From positions 70,569-134,568 of the forward strand of contig NZ_JACHGN010000007.1 of NCBI RefSeq assembly GCF_014202315.1: DNA of 64,000 nucleotides, given 5' to 3'. The notes under the pieces were generated by a model. The model made no database searches, was not told the origin of the DNA, and worked only from the letters and a program-made list of their open reading frames with translations. The stretch comes from Thermocatellispora tengchongensis (GTDB lineage Bacteria; Actinomycetota; Actinomycetes; Streptosporangiales; Streptosporangiaceae). Positions 42,855-51,239 of the stretch are shown here, in pieces (the stretch's first letter is position 1; each line of letters starts with the position of its first letter). A program made the translations under genes and the position numbers.

Positions 42855-43335
42855 CACGAACTCCTTCGCTGGAGACCCCGGGCTTCACCCCTGGGGAGGA
42901 AAGCGAACCTGCCGCCTGGCGGCGCGAGGGACCTCGGTCCGCCGCCAAGGCGGAATGACGTCCGAGAACGCGGCGCACGCCTCCGCGAGAGGCTATCGCG
43001 TGCCCTGTCCAGTGGCACGAACCACGTCATCCCCGCCCGCGCCCGCTTCCGTGCCGGTCGGCGAGGGTTTCCGGACGCCGCGGATGGGCATCATCCAGCG
43101 GGGCGGAAACATCGGGAACAAACAGAAATCGGTTCTCTGTTGTGGTATCGAGTACACTGCTCTGTGAAAGTGCGACCGCAGTGTGTACATCCAGGGGATT
43201 CCTCCGGCCGGCTTCTCCCGGCCGGCACGAGGAAGCTCCCGGATACCCCCAAAGTTCTTGGTCCATGCGGTCGCGGATGAACGATGAGGGTAGGCCCTTC
43301 GCGAGGACCCCGGCACGGGGGGAATCTTACCGCCC
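42855..43335. other. divergent intergenic region and long helicase leader
   Basis: This 481-bp gap holds no gene. A TACACT -10-like element lies at 43153-43158 on the plus strand, which would give the helicase an mRNA leader of about 170 nt containing the structures listed separately. Confidence 0.55.
43172..43274 (+). ncRNA. structured 5' leader element upstream of the DEAD-box helicase
   Basis: GCGACCGCA (43172-43180) pairs with TGCGGTCGC (43266-43274) over 9 bp, closing a domain of about 85 nt that contains the hairpin CCGGCCGG-cttctc-CCGGCCGG (43204-43225). It may be a cis-acting RNA; I could not assign it to a known class. Confidence 0.4.
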
Positions 43336-43344
43336 GTGGGTCCC
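43305..43344 (+). promoter_or_regulatory. hairpin enclosing the helicase ribosome site and start codon
   Basis: GGACC (43305-43309) pairs with GGTCC (43339-43343), and CACGGG (43314-43319) pairs with CCCGTG (43333-43338). The loop holds the GGGGGAA ribosome site and the GTG start codon (43336) is in the stem, so folding should limit translation. Confidence 0.5.
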
Positions 43345-45192
43345 GGCGTGGCCCGCCTTCGCGACGGAGACTTAGGCAGGCCCACGCTGACGACGTTCCG
43401 AGACCTCGGAGTCATTCCAGAGATCGCCGATGCCCTCGAGACCGAGGGCATCACCACGCCGTTTCCCGTGCAGGAAATGGCCCTACCGCTCGCCGTGACC
43501 GGTCAAGACGTGATCGGCCAGGCGCGCACCGGCACCGGCAAGACCTACGCGTTCGGCATCCCGATGCTCCAGCGCATCGGCAAGCCGCGCAAGAACCGCA
43601 AGAAGCCCCGCGGGCTCGTGGTCGTTCCCACCCGCGAGCTGGCCCTCCAGGTCACCGAAGACCTCATCACCGCGGGCGGCAAGCTCGGCTCGCGCGTGCT
43701 GTCGGTCTACGGCGGCCGGGCGTACGAGCCGCAGATCGAGGCGCTCAAGCTCGGCGTCGACGTCATCGTCGGCACGCCGGGCCGCCTGCTCGACCTGGTC
43801 AAGCAGAAGCACCTCGACCTCGGGCAGATCCAGATGCTGGTGCTCGACGAGGCCGACCGCATGCTCGACCTGGGCTTCCTGCCCGACATCGAGCGGATCA
43901 TCAAGCTGGTCCCCGACACCCGGCAGACCATGCTGTTCTCGGCCACCATGCCGGGCGAGATCGTGGCGCTGTCGCGGCGCTACCTCAACCGGCCGACCCA
44001 CGTCCGTGCGGAGAACCACGACGTCGAGGCCGAGGCCACGCCGCAGACCACGCAGTACGTCTGGCGCGTGCACCGCATGGACAAGATCGAGATCCTGGCC
44101 CGGCTGCTGCAGTGCGAGGGCCGCGGGCTGACGATGGTGTTCTGCGAGACCAAGCGCGCCTGCGACATGGTCTCCGAGCAGCTCCAGGACCGCGGCTTCG
44201 CGTCGGCGGCCGTCCACGGCGACCTCGGCCAGGGCCAGCGCGAGCAGGCGCTGCGCGCCTTCCGCAACGGCAAGGTGGACGTGCTGGTCGCCACCGACGT
44301 CGCCGCCCGCGGCATCGACATCGACGACGTGACCCATGTCGTCAACTACGACTGCCCGCAGGACGAGAAGGCGTACGTGCACCGCATCGGCCGCACCGGC
44401 CGCGCGGGCCGTACGGGCGTCGCGGTCACCTTCGTGGAGTGGGAGGAGCTCACGCGCTGGAAGCTGATCAACGGCGCGCTGAACCTGAGCTTCACCGAGC
44501 CCGAGGAGACCTACTCGACCTCGCCGCACATCTACTCCGAGCTGGGCATCCCCGAGGGCACCAAGGGCGTGCTGCCGCACGCCAAGCGCTCGCGGGCGGG
44601 GCTGGCCGCGGAGGAGATCGAGGACCTGGGCGAGACCGGCCGCGTACGCAGCCGTGGCCGCCGCGACCGCGACCGCGACGAGGAGCGCCGCCGCGAGCGG
44701 CCCGCCCGCACCCGCCAGCGCCGCCGTACCCGCGGCGGCAGGGACCCGGAGGAGACCATGACGGCTGAGACCCCGGCCGTGACCGTCCCCGAGGAGCCCG
44801 CGGAGCCGGTTCCGACCGCCGAGCCGCCCGCGACCCCGCCCGTGTCGGAGGCCCCCGCCCGCCCGCGCCGCGTGCGGGGCAGGCTCAAGGGCCTCAACCC
44901 GGAGGTGTCCCTGGACGCCTTCGAGGCGCCCGCGCCCGCGAGCATGACCGCGTCCGACATCGACGCCGAGGCGCCGGCGTACATCCAGCCGACGATCGAG
45001 GAGGCAGGCGGCCAGATGGACACCAGGCCCAGGCCCGAGCCCGAGCGCATCGTCCCGCCGAACCCGTTCACGGTGATCTTCCAGTCACCTGACCTGGCGA
45101 CCGACGATGACGACATCGCACCGTCCGCGGCGTCCGAGCGCGCCCAGCAGCGCCGTCGCCCGGCCCGTTCCCGCGGCCCGCGCCGCAACTGA
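43336..45192 (+). CDS. DEAD-box RNA helicase (RhlE-like)
   Basis: The 618-residue protein has the complete DEAD-box core: Q motif region GITTPFPVQEMALPL, motif I ARTGTGKT, PTRELALQV, motif II LDEADRM, motif III SATMP, motif IV MVFCETKRACD, motif V ATDVAARGID and motif VI HRIGRTGRAGR. After about residue 430 there is a basic RNA-binding stretch (RSRGRRDRDRDEERRRE) and a Pro/Glu-rich tail. It should unwind RNA in ribosome assembly or decay. I use the GTG at 43336, although a GTG at 43348 is possible. A strong terminator follows. Confidence 0.93.
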   Translation: MGPGVARLRDGDLGRPTLTTFRDLGVIPEIADALETEGITTPFPVQEMALPLAVTGQDVIGQARTGTGKTYAFGIPMLQRIGKPRKNRKKPRGLVVVPTRELALQVTEDLITAGGKLGSRVLSVYGGRAYEPQIEALKLGVDVIVGTPGRLLDLVKQKHLDLGQIQMLVLDEADRMLDLGFLPDIERIIKLVPDTRQTMLFSATMPGEIVALSRRYLNRPTHVRAENHDVEAEATPQTTQYVWRVHRMDKIEILARLLQCEGRGLTMVFCETKRACDMVSEQLQDRGFASAAVHGDLGQGQREQALRAFRNGKVDVLVATDVAARGIDIDDVTHVVNYDCPQDEKAYVHRIGRTGRAGRTGVAVTFVEWEELTRWKLINGALNLSFTEPEETYSTSPHIYSELGIPEGTKGVLPHAKRSRAGLAAEEIEDLGETGRVRSRGRRDRDRDEERRRERPARTRQRRRTRGGRDPEETMTAETPAVTVPEEPAEPVPTAEPPATPPVSEAPARPRRVRGRLKGLNPEVSLDAFEAPAPASMTASDIDAEAPAYIQPTIEEAGGQMDTRPRPEPERIVPPNPFTVIFQSPDLATDDDDIAPSAASERAQQRRRPARSRGPRRN

Positions 45193-45201
45193 CATCCGGC
45201 C

Positions 45202-45231
45202 GCGGGGCCGCCCGGCTCCGGGCGGCCCCGC
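45202..45231 (+). terminator. hairpin terminator after the DEAD-box helicase
   Basis: GCGGGGCCGCCCGG (45202-45215) pairs with all 14 bases of 45218-45231 around CT, ten bases after the stop. No T tract follows, as usual in this genome. Confidence 0.85.
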
Positions 45232-45280
45232 CCCCGCACCGGCCCAGCGCAACCGGTGCGGTGGGTTTGGCGGTGTTGGG

Positions 45281-45286
45281 TATTGT
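45281..45286 (+). promoter_or_regulatory. -10 element of a probable leaderless transcript
   Basis: TATTGT ends 8 nt before the GTG at 45295 and there is no Shine-Dalgarno sequence between. Confidence 0.5.
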
Positions 45287-45294
45287 GGTGCCAC

Positions 45295-46188
45295 GTGAGC
45301 ACGCCGCGTTTTCTGACCCTGCCTCCGGGTGTCCGGCCGCAGCAGATCGAGACGCCTGCCGGCACGTTCGCCGCGCTGGAGGCGCTGCCCGTCCGCGGCA
45401 TTCCCGAACGGTCGCCCGCGCTTCTCGTGCCCGGACTCACCGGGAGCAAGGAGGACTTCATCGCGGTCCTGCAGACCCTCGCCCAGGCCGGGCGGCGGGT
45501 GATCGCGATCGACGTGCGCGGGCAGTTCGAGACGCAGGGCCCCGACGACCCGGCGGCCTACACCTGCGCGGCGCTCGGCAACGACATCGACGCCATCGCG
45601 CGCGCCATCGCCCCGGAGGAGCCGCTGCACCTCGTCGGCCACTCCTTCGGCGGGCTGATCACGCGTGAGGCCGTGATCGACGGGCGGACCAAGTTCGCCT
45701 CCTACACCCTGATGAGCTCCGGGCCGGGCCCGATCGTGGGGCCGCGCGAGAAGGCCGCGCGGGTCATGATCAGGGAGGTCCCCGAGCACGGCGTCGAGTA
45801 TCTGTGGACCAACCGCATGGAGCCCGAGGCGCTGGCGGCGGGGGTGTCCGACGAGATCGTGACGTTCCTGCGCAAGCGGCTGCTGGCCAACTCCATCGTG
45901 GGCATGACCACCATGACCCGCGAGATCCTCACCGCCCGCGACCGCACCGACGAGCTGGCCCAGATCGGCGTGCCCACCCTGGTGCTGTTCGGCGAGCACG
46001 ACGACGGGTGGCCGCCCGCCGTGCAGTCGGAGATGGCCCACCGGCTGGGCGCCGAGTGCGTGGTCGTCCCCGGGGCCGTCCACTCGCCCGCCGTCGAGGC
46101 CCCCGAGACCACCGCCGCCGCCCTGACCAGGTTCTGGAACGCGGCGGAGTCGCACGGCGTGCCCGCGACGACGACCACCACGACCTGA
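45295..46188 (+). CDS. alpha/beta hydrolase
   Basis: The 297-residue hydrolase has oxyanion-region LVPGLTGSKEDF, nucleophile elbow GHSFGG, acid in LFGEHDDGWP and a C-terminal His in PGAVHSPAVEAPE. It resembles haloperoxidase/esterase-type hydrolases; the substrate is unknown. The GTG at 45295 is supported by a -10 element 8 nt upstream. It is followed after 2 nt by the MpaB-type oxygenase gene. Confidence 0.85.
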   Translation: MSTPRFLTLPPGVRPQQIETPAGTFAALEALPVRGIPERSPALLVPGLTGSKEDFIAVLQTLAQAGRRVIAIDVRGQFETQGPDDPAAYTCAALGNDIDAIARAIAPEEPLHLVGHSFGGLITREAVIDGRTKFASYTLMSSGPGPIVGPREKAARVMIREVPEHGVEYLWTNRMEPEALAAGVSDEIVTFLRKRLLANSIVGMTTMTREILTARDRTDELAQIGVPTLVLFGEHDDGWPPAVQSEMAHRLGAECVVVPGAVHSPAVEAPETTAAALTRFWNAAESHGVPATTTTTT

Positions 46189-46190
46189 GC

Positions 46191-47129
46191 GTGCCCGTGC
46201 CCGAGGGCGGCGCGGACGACCTCGTCGTCCAGCCGCCGCACCACGTGACCTGGCTGGTCCACCTCGACCGCGCGATGTGGGTGGGCGGCGTGCGGGGGCT
46301 GATGCTGCAGGCCCTGCACCCGCTGGCCATGCGCGGCGTGTGGCAGAACTCCGACTTCCGGCGCGACCCGCTGGGCCGGCTGCGGCGTACCGCCGACTTC
46401 GTGGCGCGGGTGACGTTCGGCAGCCCGCAAGAGGCCGAGGAGGTCGGCAGGCGGGTGCGCGACATCCACCGCAGCCTGCGGATCAGGGACCCCGACACCG
46501 GCCGCACCCACCGGGTGGACGACCCGGAGCTGCTGCTGTGGGTGCACTGCGCCGAGGTCACCTCGTACCTGGACGCGGCCAGGCGCGGCGGGCTGCGGCT
46601 CACCGACCGGCAGGCCGACCGCTACCTGCGCGAGCAGCGGCGCAGCGCGGAGTACGTCGGGCTGCACGCCGAGGACGTGCCCGGCTCGCTGGCCGAGATG
46701 CGCGCGTACTTCGCCGCGGTGCGTCCCGCCCTGCGGGTGACGCCCGAGGCCGCCGCGGCCGTCCGCTTCCTGCTGTGGCCGCGGCTGCCCGAGGACCTGC
46801 GCTTCCTCGGGCCCGCGAAGGCGGCCTACCTGCCCTTCGGCGCGCTGTGCTACTACTCGCTGCCCGCCTGGGCCCGCCGCATGTACGGCGCGCTGCCCGA
46901 GGTGCCGGAATCGGTGGTGACGGCGGCGCTGCACGCCTTCCGGCTCACCATGAACTCCCTGCCCGAGCACGTGCACCGGCGCGCGTTCATGCCCGGCACC
47001 CGGGCCATGCTGGCCGCCACGGGCGAGCGCCTGGGCGCGGCGGGCTACGACGTGTCGCACGGTCTGCGCGGCCTGCGCGACCCGGCCAGGTGGCCGGCGC
47101 GGGTCAGCCGATCGAGTGGCCGGTCGTGA
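46191..47129 (+). CDS. DUF2236 (MpaB/latex-clearing type) oxygenase
   Basis: The 312-residue protein fits DUF2236, the family of MpaB and rubber oxygenase Lcp: MWVGGVRGLMLQALHPLAMRGV, then RRTADFVARVTFG, VHCAEVTSYLDA and FLLWPRLPEDLRFLGPAKAAYLPFG. Characterised members bind heme b; His42 or His121 could be ligands. The GTG at 46191 or at 46197 may start it. It is coupled to the hydrolase upstream and overlaps the convergent flavoprotein gene by 26 bp. Confidence 0.85.
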   Translation: MPVPEGGADDLVVQPPHHVTWLVHLDRAMWVGGVRGLMLQALHPLAMRGVWQNSDFRRDPLGRLRRTADFVARVTFGSPQEAEEVGRRVRDIHRSLRIRDPDTGRTHRVDDPELLLWVHCAEVTSYLDAARRGGLRLTDRQADRYLREQRRSAEYVGLHAEDVPGSLAEMRAYFAAVRPALRVTPEAAAAVRFLLWPRLPEDLRFLGPAKAAYLPFGALCYYSLPAWARRMYGALPEVPESVVTAALHAFRLTMNSLPEHVHRRAFMPGTRAMLAATGERLGAAGYDVSHGLRGLRDPARWPARVSRSSGRS

Positions 47130-48477
47130 AGATCCCGTACGGGTCCACGCGCCGCTTCGCCGCGAGCAGCCGGGCCAGGTCCGCCTCAGGCCACAGGCTC
47201 CTGACCCGCTCCCGGTCCGCCGGGCCGAGGAAGTTGATCAGCGAGCCGGACGACCACGGGGCCACGGCGTCGATGACCGCCCCCACCGCGGCCGGGACCG
47301 CCCCGGCGGCCGGGCCGAGCAGCACGCCCAGCGCGTAGACCGAGAAGGCGGCGTCGCGGCCCGCGACCGCGTTCGGCACCGCGGCCGGGCGGGCCAGGGC
47401 CCCGCCCATGTGCCGGATGTCCACCATGGCCACCGGGACGTCGGCGCCGGGTCCTGCGACCGCGAGCAGCCGATCGACGGCCTCGGCGGGCAGCGCGGAC
47501 AGGGCCGTGCCGCGGTCGTGGCACGGCATCGGGTCGGTCGGGTCCATGTAGATGGAGTCCACCGCCGTGTACGGCATCTCACCGACGGAGTCGATCAGCC
47601 TCGGGGCGGCGGATCGCATCGGCGCGAGCAGCGCGGCCCCCTCCTCTGCGCTCCCCAGGTGGGCGTAGCGCAGGTGCACCACGAACCGGCCGCGCAGCGG
47701 CTCGGGCAGCGCCGGGTCCGGCGGCAGCCGCAGCAGGCCGACGGACGTCGTGGTGTCCTCGGGCAGGGTCTCCACCCACTGCCGGTACGCGTGCAGCACC
47801 TCGGCCGCCGCCTGTCCCGGGAAGTAGACGCCCCCGCCGTACAGGGTCGTCACCGGCACCAGGCCGAACTCGATCTCGGTGACGATCCCGAAGTCGCCCT
47901 TGCCGCCGCGCACGGCCCAGAACAGCTCGGGGTCGGTGGTGGCGTCCACCTCGCGGATCGCGCCGTCCGCGGTCACCAGGCGCAGCCTGCGTACGTGGTC
48001 GGCGGCGAAGCCGTAACGGCGGGCCATGAGGCCCAGGCCGCCGCCGAGGGTGTATCCGGCCACGCCGACGTGGGAGGTCGAGCCGTTCAGCGGGGCCAGG
48101 CCGTGGGGCGCCGCGGCCTCGATCACCTGCGCCCAGCGGACGCCGGCGCCGACCCGGGCCGTACGGGACACAGGGTCCACGCGGACGTGCGACAGGCGCG
48201 AGGTGGTGACCAGCACGGCGTCCTCGACGGGGGCCACCAGCCCGTGCCCGGTGGCCTGCACGGCGACGGGCAGGCGCCGGGCGGCGGCCCAGCGGACCGC
48301 GGCGGCGACGTCGGCCTCGTCCGCGGCGGCCACGACCGCGATGGGCCGGACGGGCCAGGCGGTGTTGAAGGCGGCGGTCCCATCGGCCAGGGCCGGGTCA
48401 CCCGGCACCAGCACCGTCCCGGTGACCTGCCGGGCGAGGTCGCCGGTGGCCGCGCCAAGGGGGGACAAAGTGGTCAT
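47104..48477 (-). CDS. FAD-linked oxidase (berberine-bridge/PCMH type)
   Basis: The 457-residue flavoprotein has the PCMH FAD-binding domain (RPIAVVAAADEADVAAAVRWAA, VQATGHGL, GAGVRWAQVIEA, LNGSTSHVGVAGYTLGGGLGLMARRYG, ELFWAVRGGKGDFGIVTEI) and the C-terminal BBE motif (KRRVDPYGIFTTGHSI). His76 in the GHG motif may attach FAD covalently; no second-site Cys is evident. The ATG has GAGGAGAA upstream. It follows a RidA-family gene by 32 nt, with a LuxR regulator divergent from the pair. Confidence 0.9.
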   Translation of the reverse strand: MTTLSPLGAATGDLARQVTGTVLVPGDPALADGTAAFNTAWPVRPIAVVAAADEADVAAAVRWAAARRLPVAVQATGHGLVAPVEDAVLVTTSRLSHVRVDPVSRTARVGAGVRWAQVIEAAAPHGLAPLNGSTSHVGVAGYTLGGGLGLMARRYGFAADHVRRLRLVTADGAIREVDATTDPELFWAVRGGKGDFGIVTEIEFGLVPVTTLYGGGVYFPGQAAAEVLHAYRQWVETLPEDTTTSVGLLRLPPDPALPEPLRGRFVVHLRYAHLGSAEEGAALLAPMRSAAPRLIDSVGEMPYTAVDSIYMDPTDPMPCHDRGTALSALPAEAVDRLLAVAGPGADVPVAMVDIRHMGGALARPAAVPNAVAGRDAAFSVYALGVLLGPAAGAVPAAVGAVIDAVAPWSSGSLINFLGPADRERVRSLWPEADLARLLAAKRRVDPYGIFTTGHSIG

Positions 48478-48509
48478 GTCATTCTCCTCAGGATGGTGTG
48501 GCGGAGGGC

Positions 48510-48953
48510 TCAGCGGCCCGCGGTGACCTCGATCTCGACGAGCATTCCGGGCACGGCCAGCCGGCTGACGCCGACGAGCGTGGCCGGCGGCGTGGCGCCG
48601 TACAGCGCCAGGCGCTCGCCGATGGCGCCGTAGGAGGCGAGGACGGCGTCCACGTCGGTGGCGTAGACGGTCATGCGGAACACGTCGCGCAGATCCATCC
48701 CGGCGGCGGCCAGCACGGCCTCGACGTTGGCCATCGCCAGCGCGAGCTGGGCGACGGGATCGCCCTCGTGCAGCAGCCGGCCGTCCTCGCCGACCGAGCC
48801 CTGCCCCGACACGGTCAGCACCTGCTTCGGCGCCGGACGGAGCTGCCCTTGGTCGAACCCGAGGCGCGCGTTCCAGGTGACCGGGTTGATCCGGGTCACG
48901 GCCGGCGGCGCGCCGGTTCGGGGAGTCGTGGGGGTCGTAGGGGTCGTGGTCAT
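48510..48953 (-). CDS. RidA-family protein
   Basis: The 147-residue protein has the RidA/YjgF core after a Thr/Pro-rich N-terminus: VLTVSGQGSVGEDGRLLHEGDPVAQLALAMANVEAVLAAAGMDLRDVFRMTVYATD and a C-terminal MLVEIEVTAGR. RidA proteins hydrolyse reactive enamines/imines; the Arg that binds the carboxylate in true RidA is not obvious here. It is first in an operon with the FAD-linked oxidase, which could produce imine products. Confidence 0.85.
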   Translation of the reverse strand: MTTTPTTPTTPRTGAPPAVTRINPVTWNARLGFDQGQLRPAPKQVLTVSGQGSVGEDGRLLHEGDPVAQLALAMANVEAVLAAAGMDLRDVFRMTVYATDVDAVLASYGAIGERLALYGATPPATLVGVSRLAVPGMLVEIEVTAGR

Positions 48954-48990
48954 GGCCACTACGGTGGCGCGCGGCGGGGGCGGCGGCCCA

Positions 48991-49030
48991 TCCCAGCGTT
49001 GTGGGCGGTCGTTCCCCCACAACTCTGGGA
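48991..49030. promoter_or_regulatory. 40-bp dyad between RidA and LuxR-family genes
   Basis: TCCCAG-c-GTTGTGGG (48991-49005) is mirrored by CCCACAAC-t-CTGGGA (49016-49030) with a 10-bp centre. It lies midway between the divergent starts at 48953 and 49066 and is the likely binding site of the LuxR-family regulator. Confidence 0.8.
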
Positions 49031-49065
49031 TACCGGTCGGGCGGACACTCCGCCACACTCAAGAC

Positions 49066-50196
49066 ATGGCTCCCACAACGGCCGAACGGGTCCGCGACCA
49101 GATCGAGCGCCTCGCCGTCACCGGCCTCGACTGGCCCACGTTCGCCTCGGCCGCGCTCGACGTGCTCAACCGCGCCGTACCGTTCACCTCCGCCTGCCTG
49201 GCCACCGCCGACCCCGCCACCGAGCTGATCACCGGGACCGTGAAGTGGGGGGAGCTGCGCGACATCCACGACGGGGAATGGGCGCGCTTCGAGTACGAGG
49301 TGCCCGACCTGTACACCTTCCAGGACGTGGCCCGCCGCCCGGGACACGTGGTGTCCCTGCGCGCCGAGACCGACGGCCGGCCGGACAGGTCGGTGCGCTT
49401 CGCCGAGTTCCTGCGGCCCTCCTGGGGCTACACCGACGAGCTGCGGGCCGCGCTGCGCGCCGACGGGCACACCTGGGGGTTCTTCGCCCTGTTCCGCGAC
49501 CGCCACCACTCGGAGTTCACCGCCGCCGAGCACGAGTTCACCAGCAGGGTCGCCACCGCCTTCGCCATCGGGCTGCGTACCGGTCTGCTGGCCACCGCGG
49601 TCGGCACCGTGCCCGTCTCGGGCGGCCCGGCGGTGCTGGTCATCGGCCCCGACGACGAGATCTGCCAGACCAGCCTGGGGGCGGCCGACCGCGTGGCCGA
49701 GCTGGGCGGCGGCACGCTCGGCGAGTCGCCCCTCCCGCTGGCGCTGCGCTCGCTGGTGGGCGCGGCCCGCCGCTTCGCCGCCGAGGGCCGGGCGGTGCTG
49801 CCCAAGGTACGGCTGCGCACCCGCTCCGGCCAGTGGATGATCGCGCACGCCTCCCCGCTCCTCGCCCGCGACGGGCACACGGCCGACGTGGTGGTCACGA
49901 TCGAGGAGGCCCGCCCGCCCGAGATCGTGCCGCTGGTGGTGGCCGCCTTCGGCCTCACCCCGCGCGAACGCGACGTCGTACGGCTGGTGCTCCAGGGCGT
50001 CGGCACCGGCGAGGTGGCCAAGACGCTGCACATGTCCACCTACACCGTGCAGGACCACCTGAAATCCATCTTCACCAAGGCCGGAGTGCGCAGCCGCCGC
50101 GAGCTGACCGCCAAGGTCTTCTACGACCAGTACGCCCCCCGCCTGGCCGGCGCCATGGGCCTGACCCCCTCGGGCTGGTTCGCCGACCCGGCCTGA
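49066..50196 (+). CDS. LuxR-family transcriptional regulator
   Basis: The 376-residue protein has an N-terminal GAF-like sensory region (about 1-170), a middle segment and a C-terminal GerE/LuxR helix-turn-helix (GLTPRERDVVRLVLQGVGTGEVAKTLHMSTYTVQDHLKSIFTKAGV). There is no receiver domain or ATPase. It diverges from the RidA-oxidase operon and probably controls it through the dyad at 48991-49030. The ATG at 49066 has a weak ribosome site (CTCAAGAC). Confidence 0.88.
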   Translation: MAPTTAERVRDQIERLAVTGLDWPTFASAALDVLNRAVPFTSACLATADPATELITGTVKWGELRDIHDGEWARFEYEVPDLYTFQDVARRPGHVVSLRAETDGRPDRSVRFAEFLRPSWGYTDELRAALRADGHTWGFFALFRDRHHSEFTAAEHEFTSRVATAFAIGLRTGLLATAVGTVPVSGGPAVLVIGPDDEICQTSLGAADRVAELGGGTLGESPLPLALRSLVGAARRFAAEGRAVLPKVRLRTRSGQWMIAHASPLLARDGHTADVVVTIEEARPPEIVPLVVAAFGLTPRERDVVRLVLQGVGTGEVAKTLHMSTYTVQDHLKSIFTKAGVRSRRELTAKVFYDQYAPRLAGAMGLTPSGWFADPA

Positions 50197-50208
50197 GACC
50201 CGCATGGG

Positions 50209-51132
50209 CTACTCGTCCTCGGCGAGGCCGTCCCACGGGTTGCGGTCGGGGGCGGCGGCCCGGCCCTCGGGGCAGTGGCGGCGGTAGTCGCACCAGGAGC
50301 ACATCGGGCCGGGGCTGGGCGGGAACAGCGCGTCGATCTCGGCCGGCACCTCGGCAGGGGTGCGCGGCGCCGGCACGCCTGAGGGCCGTGGCGCACCGGC
50401 GGGCGTGCCGGCCGGTGCGGCGGCGCCCGCCCAGGCGCGGTAGCGCTCGTCGGCCTCGGCCGCCTCGGTGGCGACCTCTTCGGCGCGGCGCAGGTGGCGG
50501 GCCAGCGACTCGTCGGTGTGGCGCCACTCGGCCACCGAGGCGGTGGGCAGGTGGTGCAGCTCGACCAGGTGGCAGGGGCGGCGCATCATGCGCCCGGCCG
50601 AGACGGCGTAGATGGCCAGCGCGAGCGAGGTGCGCGCGTCTTCGGTGGTCAGCGGGCGGCGGCCGGTCTTGTAGTCGACCACGACGAGTTCGTCGCCGCG
50701 CCGGTCGAGCCGGTCGATGCGCCCGGAGACCGCGATGACCGAGGTGCGGGTGGCGACCGTGCGCTCGACCCCCACCGGATCGTCGGACGGGTCGAGGGTG
50801 CGGGCGTAGCCGACGACCATCTGCCGGGCGCGCTCCCGCCAGGCCGTGGACTGCTCCTGGTCGCGGAAGCCCTCGGTGATCCAGCCGCCGGTCAGCAGCA
50901 CGCCCGCCATGGCGGGCGTGCGCCGCTCGTACGGCTCGCGCCACCACCCGGCCAGCGCGTTGTGCACGCTCGCGCCGACGCTGTTGTGGGCCCACGGCGG
51001 CCCCTTGGCCGGGGCGGGCCGGTCGAGATAGGTGAACCGGTAGCGCCGACGGCAGTCGAGCCACGTGTTCAGCCGCGACGGCGTGCACGAATAGAGCCGC
51101 CGCGGCATGCCTTCCAGGCTGAGCTGATCCAC
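50209..51132 (-). CDS. RecB-like PD-(D/E)XK exonuclease
   Basis: The 307-residue protein has a Cys near the N-terminus (WLDCRRRYRF), HNALAGWW, the nuclease core SGRIDRLDRRGDELVVVDYKTGRRP and SLALAIYAVS, and C-x2-C-x5-C near the C-terminus (CSWCDYRRHC). This is the Cas4/AddB-type iron-sulfur nuclease plan. It occurs as a stand-alone RecB-family exonuclease in actinobacteria. The GTG start has a weak ribosome site. Its partner, if any, is not adjacent. Confidence 0.9.
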   Translation of the reverse strand: MDQLSLEGMPRRLYSCTPSRLNTWLDCRRRYRFTYLDRPAPAKGPPWAHNSVGASVHNALAGWWREPYERRTPAMAGVLLTGGWITEGFRDQEQSTAWRERARQMVVGYARTLDPSDDPVGVERTVATRTSVIAVSGRIDRLDRRGDELVVVDYKTGRRPLTTEDARTSLALAIYAVSAGRMMRRPCHLVELHHLPTASVAEWRHTDESLARHLRRAEEVATEAAEADERYRAWAGAAAPAGTPAGAPRPSGVPAPRTPAEVPAEIDALFPPSPGPMCSWCDYRRHCPEGRAAAPDRNPWDGLAEDE

Positions 51133-51239
51133 CCGTTCACGCTACGCCCCGGCACCGACAATCCGAACCCGGTGCCCCCGAGAATGACCGGGCACCGCGC
51201 TCACCGATCCCTTCTTCCCCTCCTGTGAGCGGAAAAGGG

